Assembly (NCBI GenBank): GCA_963921425.1
Contig: OY992840.1
Location: 9,674,501-9,738,500 of the forward strand
Length of the DNA stretch: 64,000 bases
Origin: Dryas octopetala
Taxonomy: Eukaryota; Streptophyta; Magnoliopsida; Rosales; Rosaceae
Reading direction: 5' to 3'
The notes under the pieces were generated by a model. That model saw only the letters and a list, made by a program, of their open reading frames with translations, made no database searches and had not been told where the DNA came from. Of the stretch, positions 47,639 to 59,565 are shown one piece after another. Made by a program: the position numbers and the translations under genes. Within the stretch, counting starts at the first letter, position 1, and the number at the start of each line of letters is the position of its first letter.

Positions 47639-49412
47639 CATATTATTCATTGGATTAGTTGGGAGAAGCTTGGCTTTCCTAAGAAGGATGGAGGGATGGG
47701 ATTCAAAGATTTTGAAGAATTTAACTTGGCTTTACTGGCCAAGCAGGCTTGGAGATTGATCCATGAACCTGATGCTTTATGGTCTAGAGTTCTCAAGAGC
47801 ATTTATTTTCCATATACTGATTTTTTACATGCTAAGATTGGGAGTAGGTCCACTTGGGCTTGGTCAAGCCTGTTGAAAGGAAGAGATATACTATTGGCAG
47901 GAGGAAAGTGGCAGGTTTCAGATGGAGCTTCAATTCGAATTTGGAGGGATGTGTGGATTCCAGGACAAACTACTCCTCTCTTTACTGTTGATATTTCTGG
48001 TGCTTCTGATGTCCCTCATAGGGTCTCTGATCTTATTAATCAAGAAAATTGGTCTTGGGATTTTGATTCTGTTCATTTTTATATGGATGAGTCTATGACG
48101 AAGAGAATTTATGAGATTCCATTGGGACCAAGGATTTGTCCAAATAGATTTATTTGGCCATTCACGAAGTCTGGTGTATATTCTGTGAGGTCTGGTTATC
48201 ATTCGCAGCATGCTCAAAGGCCAGGTTCTAATATGGTGTCTTCTCATTTATCTCATCAAATAGATTCTGGTATGTGGAAAGCTATTTGGAAACTGAAAGT
48301 TCTTCCAAAAGTTCAGCATTTTGTTTGGAAGCTAATGCATAATGCTTTAGCAGCAAATTATAACCTCTATAAGAGAAAGATTATAAATTCTTCTCTCTGC
48401 CCTATTTGTCATAGATATCCTGAAACTTTGGAGCATTTATTCTTGTTATGTGATTGGGTGGAGCCTGTTTGGTTTTATTGTTTGGGGTATAAAGTTGATA
48501 AAGCTGCTGTTTCTTTTTTGGATTCCTGGCTGTTGGATGTGTGTCAGCCTTGGAAAAATGATGATGCGTCATTGATGGCCAGAATTGGTTTTATTTTGTG
48601 GCATATATGGAAAATGCGGTGTAAATCTTTTTTTCAAAAGCTAATTCCTGATCCTGCAGTGGTCTGTTTTAATGCTTTGAAAGCCTTTACTGAGTTTATG
48701 GAATCTCTTCCTCCCCAGGTTCCTAAACCTATGAAGCAGGTTTCCAATCCTATAACTGATGCTGAGATGTGGTCACCTCCTTATGGAAATGTGGTTAAGG
48801 TGAATACTGATGGCTCTTGGCTTAAAGACTCTCATATTGCAGGGATTGGAGTGATTATTAGAAATCATGTCTGTCAAGTTCTGGGGGGTGTTGCTAAGCC
48901 TTGTTCTGCTGAGTCTGCTGAATTGGTGGAGGCTCTGGCAATTAAGGAGGGACTTCTTTGTGCCAAGAATTGTGGTTTTGCTGAGTTGCTGGTGGAATCT
49001 GACTCTAAGTCTGTCATTATGGCTTTGACTCACTCTACTCTACCTATTTCTTGGCATATTGCTCCTGTGGTTCATGACATTAAACTGTTGCAGCAAGGTT
49101 TTATTTCTGTTAGATGGTCATGGATCTCTAGAAAAGCCAATCAGGCTGCTCATGAGTTAGCTCAGCTGGCTCGAAGGGGAATGTGTCCTGAGGACTGGGT
49201 TTCTAAACCCTCATTCTCCTTGCTTGGTGTGCTGTTAGCAGATGGACTACCATTGGATTAATTTCTGTATATGTTTTTCTGCATTATGTTGCTCTGTTTC
49301 ATTGTGTTGATGCTGTTTGTTTTAGTTTGATGCTTGTTGTTTAATTGGTTTGAATTTTCTGCCTTTGTGGCTTCTTAATGGAATGGTTTCCAATTGGTCA
49401 AAAAAAAAAAAA
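47639..49412 (+). mobile_element. 5'-truncated LINE (ORF2 C-terminal part, 1.77 kb)
   Basis: A plant L1-type LINE cut off at its 5' side. The frame is open from the first base (HIIHWISWEKLGFPKKDGG) through the stop at 49261, about 540 codons with no break. It covers the end of the reverse transcriptase region, the zinc-finger zf-RVT domain (FVWKLMHNALAANYNLYKR, then CPICHRYPETLEHLFLLCDW) and an RNase H domain (VNTDGSW near residue 370 of the open frame, LLVESDSKSV, ISRKANQAAHELA). The catalytic reverse transcriptase core is missing, so it cannot move alone. A 150-bp untranslated tail and an A run follow. The perfect 18-bp duplication at both sides and the unbroken frame suggest a recent insertion. 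Confidence 0.96.
47696..49261 (+). CDS. LINE ORF2 fragment: zf-RVT and RNase H
   Basis: The longest open frame from an ATG inside the truncated LINE, 521 residues. It is part of a longer polyprotein frame that is open back to the insertion junction, so the ATG is internal and not a true start. Cys/His residues of the zf-RVT domain (CPICH..H..C) and the first Asp and Glu region of RNase H (NTDGS, ESAELVEALA, VESDSKS) are visible. It is not expected to be a host gene. Confidence 0.85.
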   Translation: MGFKDFEEFNLALLAKQAWRLIHEPDALWSRVLKSIYFPYTDFLHAKIGSRSTWAWSSLLKGRDILLAGGKWQVSDGASIRIWRDVWIPGQTTPLFTVDISGASDVPHRVSDLINQENWSWDFDSVHFYMDESMTKRIYEIPLGPRICPNRFIWPFTKSGVYSVRSGYHSQHAQRPGSNMVSSHLSHQIDSGMWKAIWKLKVLPKVQHFVWKLMHNALAANYNLYKRKIINSSLCPICHRYPETLEHLFLLCDWVEPVWFYCLGYKVDKAAVSFLDSWLLDVCQPWKNDDASLMARIGFILWHIWKMRCKSFFQKLIPDPAVVCFNALKAFTEFMESLPPQVPKPMKQVSNPITDAEMWSPPYGNVVKVNTDGSWLKDSHIAGIGVIIRNHVCQVLGGVAKPCSAESAELVEALAIKEGLLCAKNCGFAELLVESDSKSVIMALTHSTLPISWHIAPVVHDIKLLQQGFISVRWSWISRKANQAAHELAQLARRGMCPEDWVSKPSFSLLGVLLADGLPLD

Positions 49413-49430
49413 AAGTCGGGGGTAGTCAAG
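49413..49430. repeat. LINE target-site duplication, right
   Basis: Exact copy of 47621-47638, directly after the A run. Confidence 0.96.
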
Positions 49431-50109
49431 TAAGACCCTTCTTGAGCCATATAAAATAGGAAAAATTATAGTTTAGTTCTTCTAACATTTCTTATTTAGA
49501 AAAAAAAAAACCTTATGACTTTTTTTTTTTCTCAAATAAAGTCCTTATTTTTTTTAAATAAAGCCCTTTGGCCATTGTCTTGTCAAAAAAATATGTCATT
49601 ATTTTTTTACTTTTTGAGGGTATAAGGTACGGGTTCACCTCATATCTTCCTAGAGTATAGAATGAGGTTTGTGGAAGCTGCATTTTAGGTTTTAACTCTG
49701 AGATTTTGAGCAGAGGCCAAAATCTCAGAATTAAAACTGAATATAAAGCCAATAAACCAGAGCTTGAGAATGAGTAAAAATGCACTGCCGAACACTCGAA
49801 AATGACCACCAAGGGCTCAGCACTTGGTATGTGTTAAAAAAATTGAAACTAATGAAATGGTTACAATATTATTGGACTTTAGTTAAAATTTTAAAAGTCA
49901 TAAGGTTTTATTCAGTAAATTGTTAAATTAAAGGATCTAAATAAAAATTTCCCTATAAAATATTGATCACACTCTAAACTGTAATGTGCGAATTTGTGAG
50001 CAACATTATTACAAATACGTGGTTGATAATAATGAAGGGAAATGAACTGAAAATGGCTAGTTGGTAATCTAACATGAAAGTTCTAGACTTCCTATAAGCC
50101 TGTAATTAT
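49431..50109. repeat. Spacer with hairpin-core repeat copy 3
   Basis: Around 49684-49742 TTTAGGTTTTAACTCTGAGA pairs loosely with TCTCAGAATTAAAACTGAAT. This is the same core as at 6806 and 34046, but degraded. No gene is seen. Confidence 0.5.
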
Positions 50110-50890
50110 AAGGTTCATTGATTTTAACTACTAAATTTTAATAACTTTTTAATTTAGGTACCAAAATTAAATAACATTTTAGATTAGGTACTAGTTGAAA
50201 AGTCAAACAAATTAATAAAGTAAAAAGTATTAGAATTTACAAATATTACATCACATGCCACTACAATAAAAAAAATTTAAAAAATATTACATCACAAATA
50301 TTACATTAATTTATACTATATTGTATTATAAAAAATAAAAAAAAATCAATCCAGTCACAAATTAATTGTGACTGTTTTAGTAAATTGAAAGAGACAACTC
50401 ACACCACTATACTATATATTATTTTGAGTAAAAGTATTGTTTTGACCTCTATTTATACTATATTGTAGTATAATTTCTCTAAAAAAAATTCAATTAAGTC
50501 ACAACTTAACTGTGACTGTCTCACAAATTAACTGTGACTGTCTCACAACTTAGATGTGACTGTCATTTAGTCACAACTAAATTTGAAGTTGTGAGTGTCG
50601 TACAGTCACAACTAAATGTGAAGTTGAGATTACATTAATAAATTTTCAAGATAATATAAAAGCCTTAAGGGTAATTTTGTCAAAATCTTATAAATTTTAA
50701 CTAACACTCATCATATGTGGGCCAAAGGATAAAAATGTCAAATGGAAAAGGCTCAAATCAAAGGGGCCAACATATCTGTGACCTAATCTAAAAAACTACA
50801 TTTAAATTTAGTAGTTCAATTGAAATATTATATGGTATTCATGCTATACCAAAAAATTATTGAAATTTAGTATTTAATCCTAAATTTCTA
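50110..50890 (+). mobile_element. MITE family A, copy 3 (781 bp)
   Basis: Same orientation and end motifs as 12609-13366: AAGGTTCATTGATTTTAACT at the left, TATTTAATCCTAAATTTCTA at the right. Similarity to copies 1 and 2 is high by eye across the full length. It has an extra CTGTGACTGTCTCACAA unit in the centre. Confidence 0.8.
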
Positions 50891-53770
50891 GTAATTATAC
50901 AGGTAAACTTAACTTATTTATTAGAAAAGTTTAACCATACTAAATTAATCTGACTCGATAGCCTATTGGGTTGGCCTATTGAACCAAGTATGCATGGGCT
51001 ATGAGCTGGATCTGGAATCTGGATGAGTCTATTTTCTTGAACTAGATTGGGTCGCCTCAACAAAACCTTTGGATAAATTGAAGTCGGGCTTAGGCCCAGC
51101 CTAAGCTGGACGATTGGACCAGACCTACTTTGGACCTTTGATTCGTAGGGATTATTGCTAGATATATCATAATAAGATGGACATTAATATATGACTATTT
51201 TATGGGGCTGCTTGCTTTTGAGGTTTTCTATTTGCTGGTTATCTCTTTGTTTCCAGGCATAGTAAGCTACTAAGCTGTATGTTTTGCCCTTGAGCCTTCG
51301 TGCTTTTTCTATAAAAGTATATTTCAGACCAAAAATATAAAATAAAGAGGGCTGAAAGTTCAATGTCAAATGGTTTAAAAAGAGGAGAGAAAACTTGGTT
51401 TATGAAAGTGGAAAATATAGATTGACTAGTTTAGATGGGACCACCAAAGTTTATTGCCATGAACAGTTTGGTTGAAGTTTGCAGAGAAACCAAAGATTCT
51501 CTCGAGGTTGAAGGTGGAGAACGATAAACAAAAATAAAATAAATAATAATGATATTAATTAAGTACTAATTTCAACCATTTGATTTGATTTGGACAAGAT
51601 TATCTTTTAATATTTGTAATATTAATCGGATATGGCAAACTAATGATATATGCAAAATAATTTTGTCACCAAAAATAGCTCGAGCCTCCAAATAATTCAC
51701 CGAAAAATTCTACGCACTCGTATTTATGAGTACTAATTTCTTATGACCTCAAAATAGTCAAATTGCTTTCAAAACAATTATGAAAAATCCTACTCTCATA
51801 ATTTAATTCTGAAAAAAATAATAATGACCAAATTCTTAAATTTTCGTTTTCTAAAATTCATTTCCACACAATTATGCTCTAGAACCATAACCAAAGGTTA
51901 AGTTAGTTAAAATAAACTTAAGGAAATTTCTAATTCCTTTAAACAAACCTTAAAACAAGTTTGAAAAATTTAAGTAACAAAATCACCATAAGCCAAAATT
52001 TGGATTGTTACACTCAGTAAAGACAAAGCTTGGCTGGGTGAAAGGCACGAGAAAAAATGAAGGAAAGATTAAAAAAAAAAAGATTGAAGAGAGAGACAGG
52101 GAAAAAAAGTAAGGAAAGAAAAAAAATGAGGGGGGTTTGGGGCCTTTGGGTAATTGAAAAGAAAAAAAAAGGTTTAAGATTTCGTTTAGTTATTTTAAAC
52201 CTTAAACTCTAATACATTTATATATAAAAAAATAATTTAAAAATATCCTAAAGAGTTTAAAACCTAATATCCTAAACAATATAGAGTATATAGGATTTAA
52301 TGTATAGATTATAGAGTATAAAGAGTATTAGGGTTTAGATTTTAGTGTATTATTAAATTATACAGTATAAAGAATATACTAATTTTATTATTCATTATAC
52401 TAATTTTATTTAACAGTACGTATTTGCTCTAGTGCGCATTATATTCATCTGATATCACATGAAACCTACTATATAATTTGGTTTCTTCAATGTTTTTTAT
52501 CAATTTAGTAGATAATATGTTAAATAAACATATGGTAAAGTTTCATTAAAAATCTCTGTATTTCCGTCTAATTTTTATCGAAATTTAAAAATTTTAGAAA
52601 TTTTCATCGAAATTTCCGTAAAAATTTCTTTCGAAATTTCTATCGAAATATTTTCAAAATCCGAAATTTAATTCTTGGTTATATAATAGTCTGGTAAATC
52701 TCCTATACGCTAGGATTGATTTATAACTTATTCTAACAATAATTGTTTTAAATTTGTAATAATATTTGATCAATTGCTTTTTCTTCTTTGTTTTGTCTTC
52801 TTGGGATGGGATTGGGCACAGGGTTAAATAGTTCGATGAGATGATATTTGAAAAGACAATATTTAATGTGCGAAAATAGTAAAGTTGACGAGTCCAACAA
52901 CTCTTCATGCATTTTTACGGCCCACACATATAACACGTACATGTTGATATTTTTTTCAACTTAGTTATTCGCGGTACTAAATGATTAATAAAATTTTTCT
53001 GAAAAATCTCGACATCCATTTTAGTTTTTGTGTGGTTTGTTTCACTATATACCAGTGAATAATTCCTGTGGGAGCACACATATATATAACTCCTAATCCA
53101 CTTTTTCCAATAATACTAAACTTCTCTTTTTCTTCTTTTGATAATTACTTATTACTTTTATGAGTGTGAATTTTTGAGCAATGTACGTGGAAGTGAATTG
53201 AACGTGGCAACTATGTGGAAGATTTGAATACTTGGATATATTGGACGCATCTTTTAATATGCTAAATGCATGCATGCTTTCTTAAAAGTCAAAAGCTAGG
53301 GAGTGCTGCTGCATAGGGTGTTGCAATGTTGGAGTCGACGGTTGCATTTTGCTTGTAAGATGGAGCTGACGATCATGCTTTTTGAAGTAAAATGGAGGGT
53401 CGACAAACTCAGTTGGAGACCCCTTTTTTTAACAGAGATTTGTAGGGTTTTGTTCCAGGTATTCATGATTTCAGCCAACAGTGTTAGATGTTGGGACCAT
53501 AAAATCACCTTTTGGTAATGGCCGCGCGCATCCTATGCATATATATTCACTGTCTACGTGAATGTTGTTTCACTTTAAAAGTCACTCCATACCTGCTATA
53601 TAAAGCTTAATTCTCTGCATATATGTATAAATATAATATACATAAAATATAAACGGTTGGATCATAAGATTATATTATGTAATGGGCTCAAAAGAATAGT
53701 TAATTAACATTGTATTATCTTATTAACTGGTTAACTTTAGAATATTTTTTATTTATATATATATATATAC
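50891..53770. other. AT-rich spacer with diffuse repeats
   Basis: No gene recognised. A weakly GC-richer stretch at 50950-51130 recalls the GGGCC-rich hAT family but has no readable ends. At 51665-51770 the text loosely resembles an inner arm of the 35.6 kb foldback element. At 52560-52670 CGAAATTT is repeated irregularly. Confidence 0.4.
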
Positions 53771-53789
53771 AGGCTCCTTTTATTGAGGT

Positions 53790-54292
53790 TAGAGGTGTCA
53801 AACGGGTCGGGCCGGCCCGAGCACGACACGGCACGGGCGATTAAAATAGGCACGGCACGGCACGGTACAATTAAATGGGCTGGGCCGGGCCGGGCCGAAG
53901 TTTTTAGCCCATCGGGCACAGCACGGCACGAGCACGACAAGGGCCAAGCACGGACACGAAATGGGCCCGAATTAGGCACGACTATTTTAACATTATTTTT
54001 TACATTTTTAGAGAACTTTCCAACAAAAATATTCAATTTTTATGTAAAATAATGTTAATATTTAATTATAAATAAGAAAAAATATCATAAGATTAGTTTT
54101 ATCACCATAAAAAATAAAAATAAAAAAAGGTTCGTGGGTCGGCTCGTTTAAGGCACGACACGAGCACTAATGGCCCGCGGGCCGTGGGCCGTGCCGGGCT
54201 TAGGTCTTAACTATATGGGCCGGCCCGAGCATGGCACGAAAGCACAATGGGCTCAACTTAAACAGGCTGGGCCAGACCGTTTGACACCTCTA
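53790..54292. mobile_element. hAT-type MITE (503 bp), GC-rich
   Basis: Terminal inverted repeats TAGAGGTGTCAAACGG and CCGTTTGACACCTCTA match perfectly over 16 bp. An 8-bp target duplication ATTGAGGT (53782-53789 and 54293-54300) fits the hAT superfamily. The interior is unusually GC-rich at both ends, with GGGCCGGCCCGAGCACG-like text on each arm and an AT-rich centre. It has no transposase. It sits inside an older repeat related to 36719-37094. Confidence 0.93.
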
Positions 54293-54300
54293 ATTGAGGT

Positions 54301-55117
54301 ATACCTCAACTTATTTATGTTGAGGTATACCCTATTGGGGCCCACACGAGTCGTTTTGTGTCGATCCTAACCATTCATTTTTTACATCTTCATTGATAGA
54401 TCATCCTTGCAAAAAATTAGCCAAATCGGAAATCATTTGCCTATCTAACTTTGATCAAATAAATGGACGAATCAAATAAATTTATAAGTACGGAATTGTG
54501 GGGTTATACAAGTTAATAGATATGGAATTAATTCTACATCTGAAAGGTGATTCAACAATCTACAATATATGAGTTAGGCCGGGATTCATTACATCAAGGC
54601 CTTTTGAAATAAAACCCCACACGTCAATAGTTTCATGAGGCTCACTCTTACGCACCCTTTGTTCGACCTACGTAATTAAGTTATTAGGGACAATATCGAT
54701 TTTATATCAAATTTAGTAATGTGTTCACATTAATTAATTAGTCCTATAAGAAGTAAATATTTTAATGTATAATTAAATCAAAGTTCCTCATTTTATATCA
54801 TTCCATCCAAATTGATATATGGAGCTTTAAGTGAATTTTAAGAATTTCAGTTGGACTGTATCATAGAAAATGTATATGATATGTTTCCCAGAATTCGGCT
54901 CACTTTAGCCCAAATTTTGAAACTTTTTTTTTTTGTCAGTTAAAAAAAGTTAGGCGTAAGTCCAAATATATATTGACTAACTACTACAAGTAACCCAGAC
55001 ACTTTGTTTTGTCTAGCTAGCACAAGTTATACACAAGTGATGGTTCACCAAGATCATAGGGCTCGCGCTAATCAGCAACTTAATTATATTGATCATCACC
55101 AGTTCATTTTGGAACAT

Positions 55118-55169
<52 letters not shown>

Positions 55170-56300
55170 CACGTTTCTAAAATGAATTATATGAGAAATT
55201 GCCTTACGCATATTATAACTTCATTTCGAAGTTATAATCATTCTTATAACTTCATTTCGAAGTTATAATCATTCTTATAACTTCAGTTAATTAGACATGC
55301 ATTTGACTTAGGACGTACTCTTGCTTAAAATTAATAGCATAAAATATCAAATCCTAATTCTTCTCTTTTTTTTTTTTTTTTTAATGTTAAAGCTAGCTTA
55401 GTGTGCGTGATCATTCCCACAAAACAAGCAAGCATGGTTTTACATGACATGCTAAACAAATTAAGTCCATGCTCCCATGTATATTGGTTTGACCAAGATC
55501 AATGACCTAGATTTCACACATTAACGTCAAACATTATTAAATGGGATTCCAAGAAGCAGTATGCACAATTGTCCATGCAGAATATGTAGGAGCAAAACAA
55601 CGATGAAAATAATTGATATCCCACCCAAAAGATTTATTATATATGGACCATGTTGTCTACTGTAATAAGTTCAAAAAATAGTTTATTTTGGAAAATGTTA
55701 AAATGATCATATTAGATAATTATATGCTATATATGGTAGTTGATGTAATACTTATTACATCAATTCTATATTATCACTATATTGTAATAAATTAACACAT
55801 CAACTAGCTGTTGTCAATTAATGTTTTTCGTTTAGCATTACTCATACATATTTTTTCAGTAAAATGTGATTAATTGCTAATATGTGGGTGTGAAGACAAA
55901 AATAAAAAAACTTAAAATTAACAAGATGCATGGAAAAATAGTTGATTGATGAGCATCAATCTAGAGCTAGCTATAATCAATTGATGAGCAACATAAATCA
56001 TCATAAAATGGAAAAGGATGGATGAACTCTTCTAAGTACAAGGTTTAGTTAATTTCAAAGCAAACTGAAGATCGAAATTAATTAAAATCTTAATTAAAAG
56101 TACTACTACATCTAAACGTGCAGTTAATTATCAACATTAATTAAAGACCTCCAGTAGCATATGGATTGTGAAGAAAGTAGAGTCATTAGGCATCACAGCT
56201 TCACAGGCATATGTTTGGGCCTCAAATCTTTCTCCCACCCACTACAAATTTAACTCATGATCGATCAATTAAGCAAAGCTTGTTGCAGTTACTTAATTAG
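54301..56300. other. Spacer downstream of the YABBY gene
   Basis: 54301-54500 continues the older repeat that holds the hAT insertion (a palindromic GAGGTATACCTC phrase, and AAATCGGAAATCATTTG also found near 61720). The rest is AT-rich, with a TA microsatellite at 55121-55167 and a palindromic tandem repeat at 55213. No gene is seen. Confidence 0.4.
55213..55291. repeat. 31-bp palindromic tandem repeat, 2.5 units
   Basis: Two perfect units of 31 bp (55213-55243, 55244-55274) and a partial third. Each unit holds a perfect hairpin, TTATAACTTC / GAAGTTATAA with a 5-base loop, followed by a TCATTC linker. Confidence 0.93.
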
Positions 56301-56304
56301 GTAG

Positions 56305-58691
56305 CTAGTAAGGGGAGACACGCACATTAGCTGCTGAAGTGAAAAACCCATCCTTCATCAGAACGTCCTGATCTCCCTCCTGCACATCAAACCCAATTAA
56401 TTAAACTCCATGCCAACATCAAATTAATGAATTAAAATGGTATTATTATTAACACCAATTCATATATGTTTAATTTTGTGGCATTTGCTAGTAGTAGTAG
56501 AGAAGAGGAGGGTTAATATATAGTACTAGCTAGTAGTAGTACAAGTGCATGGGATTAGGGGGTAATTTAATTTAATTAATTACCTGCTGCTGGCGGACGT
56601 TTGTCTTCTTGACAGACGTCTGGTCAGGCATGAGACCAAAGTGAATGTGTGGAAAGTGGGCCCACTGCATCATGTTCACACAACACAGAAATCAAAGAAA
56701 ACTATTTTAAGAGGTTCACATATCAACCGACCCCATACCCACACATGCAGTACATTAATGTACTATTGATAACACAAAAAAAGAAAAATATCAAAAACCC
56801 TAATTTGGTAAAGCCGTAAAGGAAATATCAAAAGCTAATATAATAATATTTTATGAGAATGAGAAGCAATTAATTAATTAATGGAATATTACATTCTTAG
56901 CAGCTGCGCTGAAGGCTTCTCTATGGGATATATCAGGGTTTACAGACTTGATGCGTTGGATCTCGTCCCTGCAATATATATACACATACAGATATAACGG
57001 ACCATTAATTCATATATATGTTTTTACTTCAATTTCAGCAACCCTATAGTCAATTAATTAAAATGTGTTTGTGTATGTTTGAGAGAGAGAGAGAGAGAGA
57101 GAGAGATGAACTAATGATGAATGGTATGGTATGCATCTATTTGATCATATGATCGATTACTTACTTGATGAAACGGTTGTAGGCGGAAGGGACTCTCTGT
57201 CTCTTCTCTGGGGCTGGACATGCATATATGCCACACACACAAACACAGTACAAGTCATGATCATATATATATCTCTGTCTACTAGCTACAATGCATATAT
57301 GTAGATTGATGATCAATCGATCTACTAGCTACAATGCTTTATTGCTTTTAGCTAGGTAACTATATATAATTGCGGGGGAGATATATATACGACCTCTATG
57401 GTCCAACAATATCCTTACCTTCTACATTTCCGGGGGGCAATAATACCCTTTATGAACTTCTCTAAATAATGTTCAAAAAAGCACTCGAAAAAGAAGCTTA
57501 TTGGAACAATATTGTCAAGTAAATCACTAAGCTATCTTTAAAACAATTCTCAGCTTTACCACTCTAGCGAGCTATATGATAATTTCTTGGTATATATATA
57601 TATAATACTGATCCATTTAAAGACTGTGGTCATGGATGTTTCAAGAAGTACTATTAGTCTGGCTGCAGAGGTGGAAAAATTATTTCTCCTAGCCTGCAGG
57701 TGCAACTAGCATTTAAGTGTAAGCAAGTTATTATATATAAATTAGTGTTGGCTAACTAATTTATTCTACCTACCACCTCCTTTTTTAAGGTTTTGATCTT
57801 GAGGGCATCATGAAATGAGTTTTTGTCAATACTAGTTTTCCAGGACTAAAATGAAAGCAGAAGTGATCGAGGCAACAATCTGCTTGACCAAATTAAACGT
57901 ATACAGTTTGAAGAAACCCATATGAAGTAGAGGTGTAGGCGTACACACACACACATAATATATATATATATATATAAGAGAAAATTAAGAAAAGTAATTA
58001 AGATGTAAAGATGAATGAATCTGACGTCTGTTAATGGGTGGGGGCCTTGGAAGTTCATGATGGTCAGCTCCACCTCTTGGCGGCCGCACAGCAAACTCAT
58101 TCAGCACACCACTTTGATTCACCACAAAGTTTGGGATCGGATTATTTGGTATGATCTCTTGATCCTAATCAAACACGTACAGTCATCGATCATTTAAGAT
58201 GAAGCATATATACGATCGAGCTAGCTAGCCAGTTGTTAATTAATTGCAACATATATGAAGATATATATAAATATGTACCAGAAGGTTATGGGAATTAGGG
58301 GATGAGAAGAAAGAGTGATGGCCAAGATGAAACTGGTTTGGCGAAGGCAGAAGCAACCCACGCATGTTCACCGGAAGCAGGTTGGTGCAGTGACCACATC
58401 GAACCGTGACAGTCTTGAACAAACTTGTGCAAGGAACACTCACCTAATATGTTATTAAACACACATCATCATCCTCATCATCACCACCAAATTAATTGAA
58501 GCGCAAAAATCCCCCAACTGTAAAAACAAACTATAAAAAAAGAACAATTTAAATAAATAAATATACATAGAGAGAGAGAGAGAGAGTACTGCAAGGACAG
58601 TGTCGCAAATGTTGCAATGAACATAACAGAGCTGCTCGGAAGGAGGGAGATGGTCAAGGGACAAGGTTGAAGCAGAAGAGCTGGATGACAT
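56305..58691 (-). CDS. YAB1: YABBY transcription factor, FIL/YAB1 type
   Basis: Plant nuclear regulator that sets abaxial identity and growth of leaves and floral organs. Exons in coding order: 58691-58590, 58443-58279, 58164-58026, 57213-57165, 56968-56893, 56664-56584, 56379-56305; 228 residues, against 229 for Arabidopsis FIL. The C2C2 zinc finger (CNICD, then CGHCTNLL; residues about 26-57) is intact. The HMG-like YABBY domain ([20 protein letters not shown] to [15 protein letters not shown]) lies near 138-190. The C-terminus ends in VRVSPY, like the FIL/YAB3 group. The linker is Pro/Asn-rich. The start ATG follows TGATCGATCG upstream text and gives the expected short Ser-rich N-terminus. 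The exon 1 donor is followed at once by a CT repeat (GA on the plus strand). The gene is convergent with nothing nearby; its promoter lies to the right. Confidence 0.96.
58566..58587 (-). repeat. CT/GA microsatellite at YABBY intron 1 donor
   Basis: On the coding strand the donor GTA is followed directly by about 20 bp of CT repeats (plus strand GA). Confidence 0.92.
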
Positions 58692-59534
58692 GATCGATCG
58701 ATGATTCCTCTTTTAATTTATTTTTATAAAATTGACTGATGAATGATTGGTCTCCCTTCTGGGCTTGATGGATTGATTGATTGATTTGATTGATTGACGG
58801 ATGACAGCTTAACCACCACCTTGGATCTCCCCTTTCTTTTTTTCTTGAATTATGAGAGTTGTGAAAGAGAGAGAGAGAGAGAGAGAGATAGGGAGGTAAG
58901 GAGAGTGATCTAGCTATTTGGTCTACTAGATATAAGAGGCACCTTGGAATTGAAGTGAGAGAGAGAGAGAGAGAGAGATCCTTAATATTTATCTTCCCTC
59001 TTTTTATTGGTGGAGTGTTAAAGTTTATATATATCTATCTAGCTGAAGGAAATCCAAGCATTCAATTTAAAATATGTTTTCAACGTCAGATCTTTTTTTT
59101 AATATGTCTCTACATATATGATGTCAATCAAATTTAACATATGAACAATTTATATTGAATAGCGTAAGAGTATATGTGACCATGAGATCTTCGCATAACA
59201 CATTTTGATATCATGAAAAAAATTGAAACATATAATTTAAAATCAATTGACAATGTGTAGAAAGATCCAACTCGGGCTCTCTCTCAACACTTAGATCATT
59301 TCACCACATATGTATGTATGTATGTATGTTCGTGGTTAAAGACATATATACTATATCACATGTGACATATATATATCCATCCATGATCATGCATGAATAT
59401 ATATCATGTCATTAATTTACCATATGCATGCATTAGTACTAGAGATAAGTCTAACATGCGCATGGTGTTCATTATAGGATATATAATAACATTATATATA
59501 TGTGTGTGGTTGGCATTCCCGATGCTAGCTTGCT

Positions 59535-59565
<31 letters not shown>

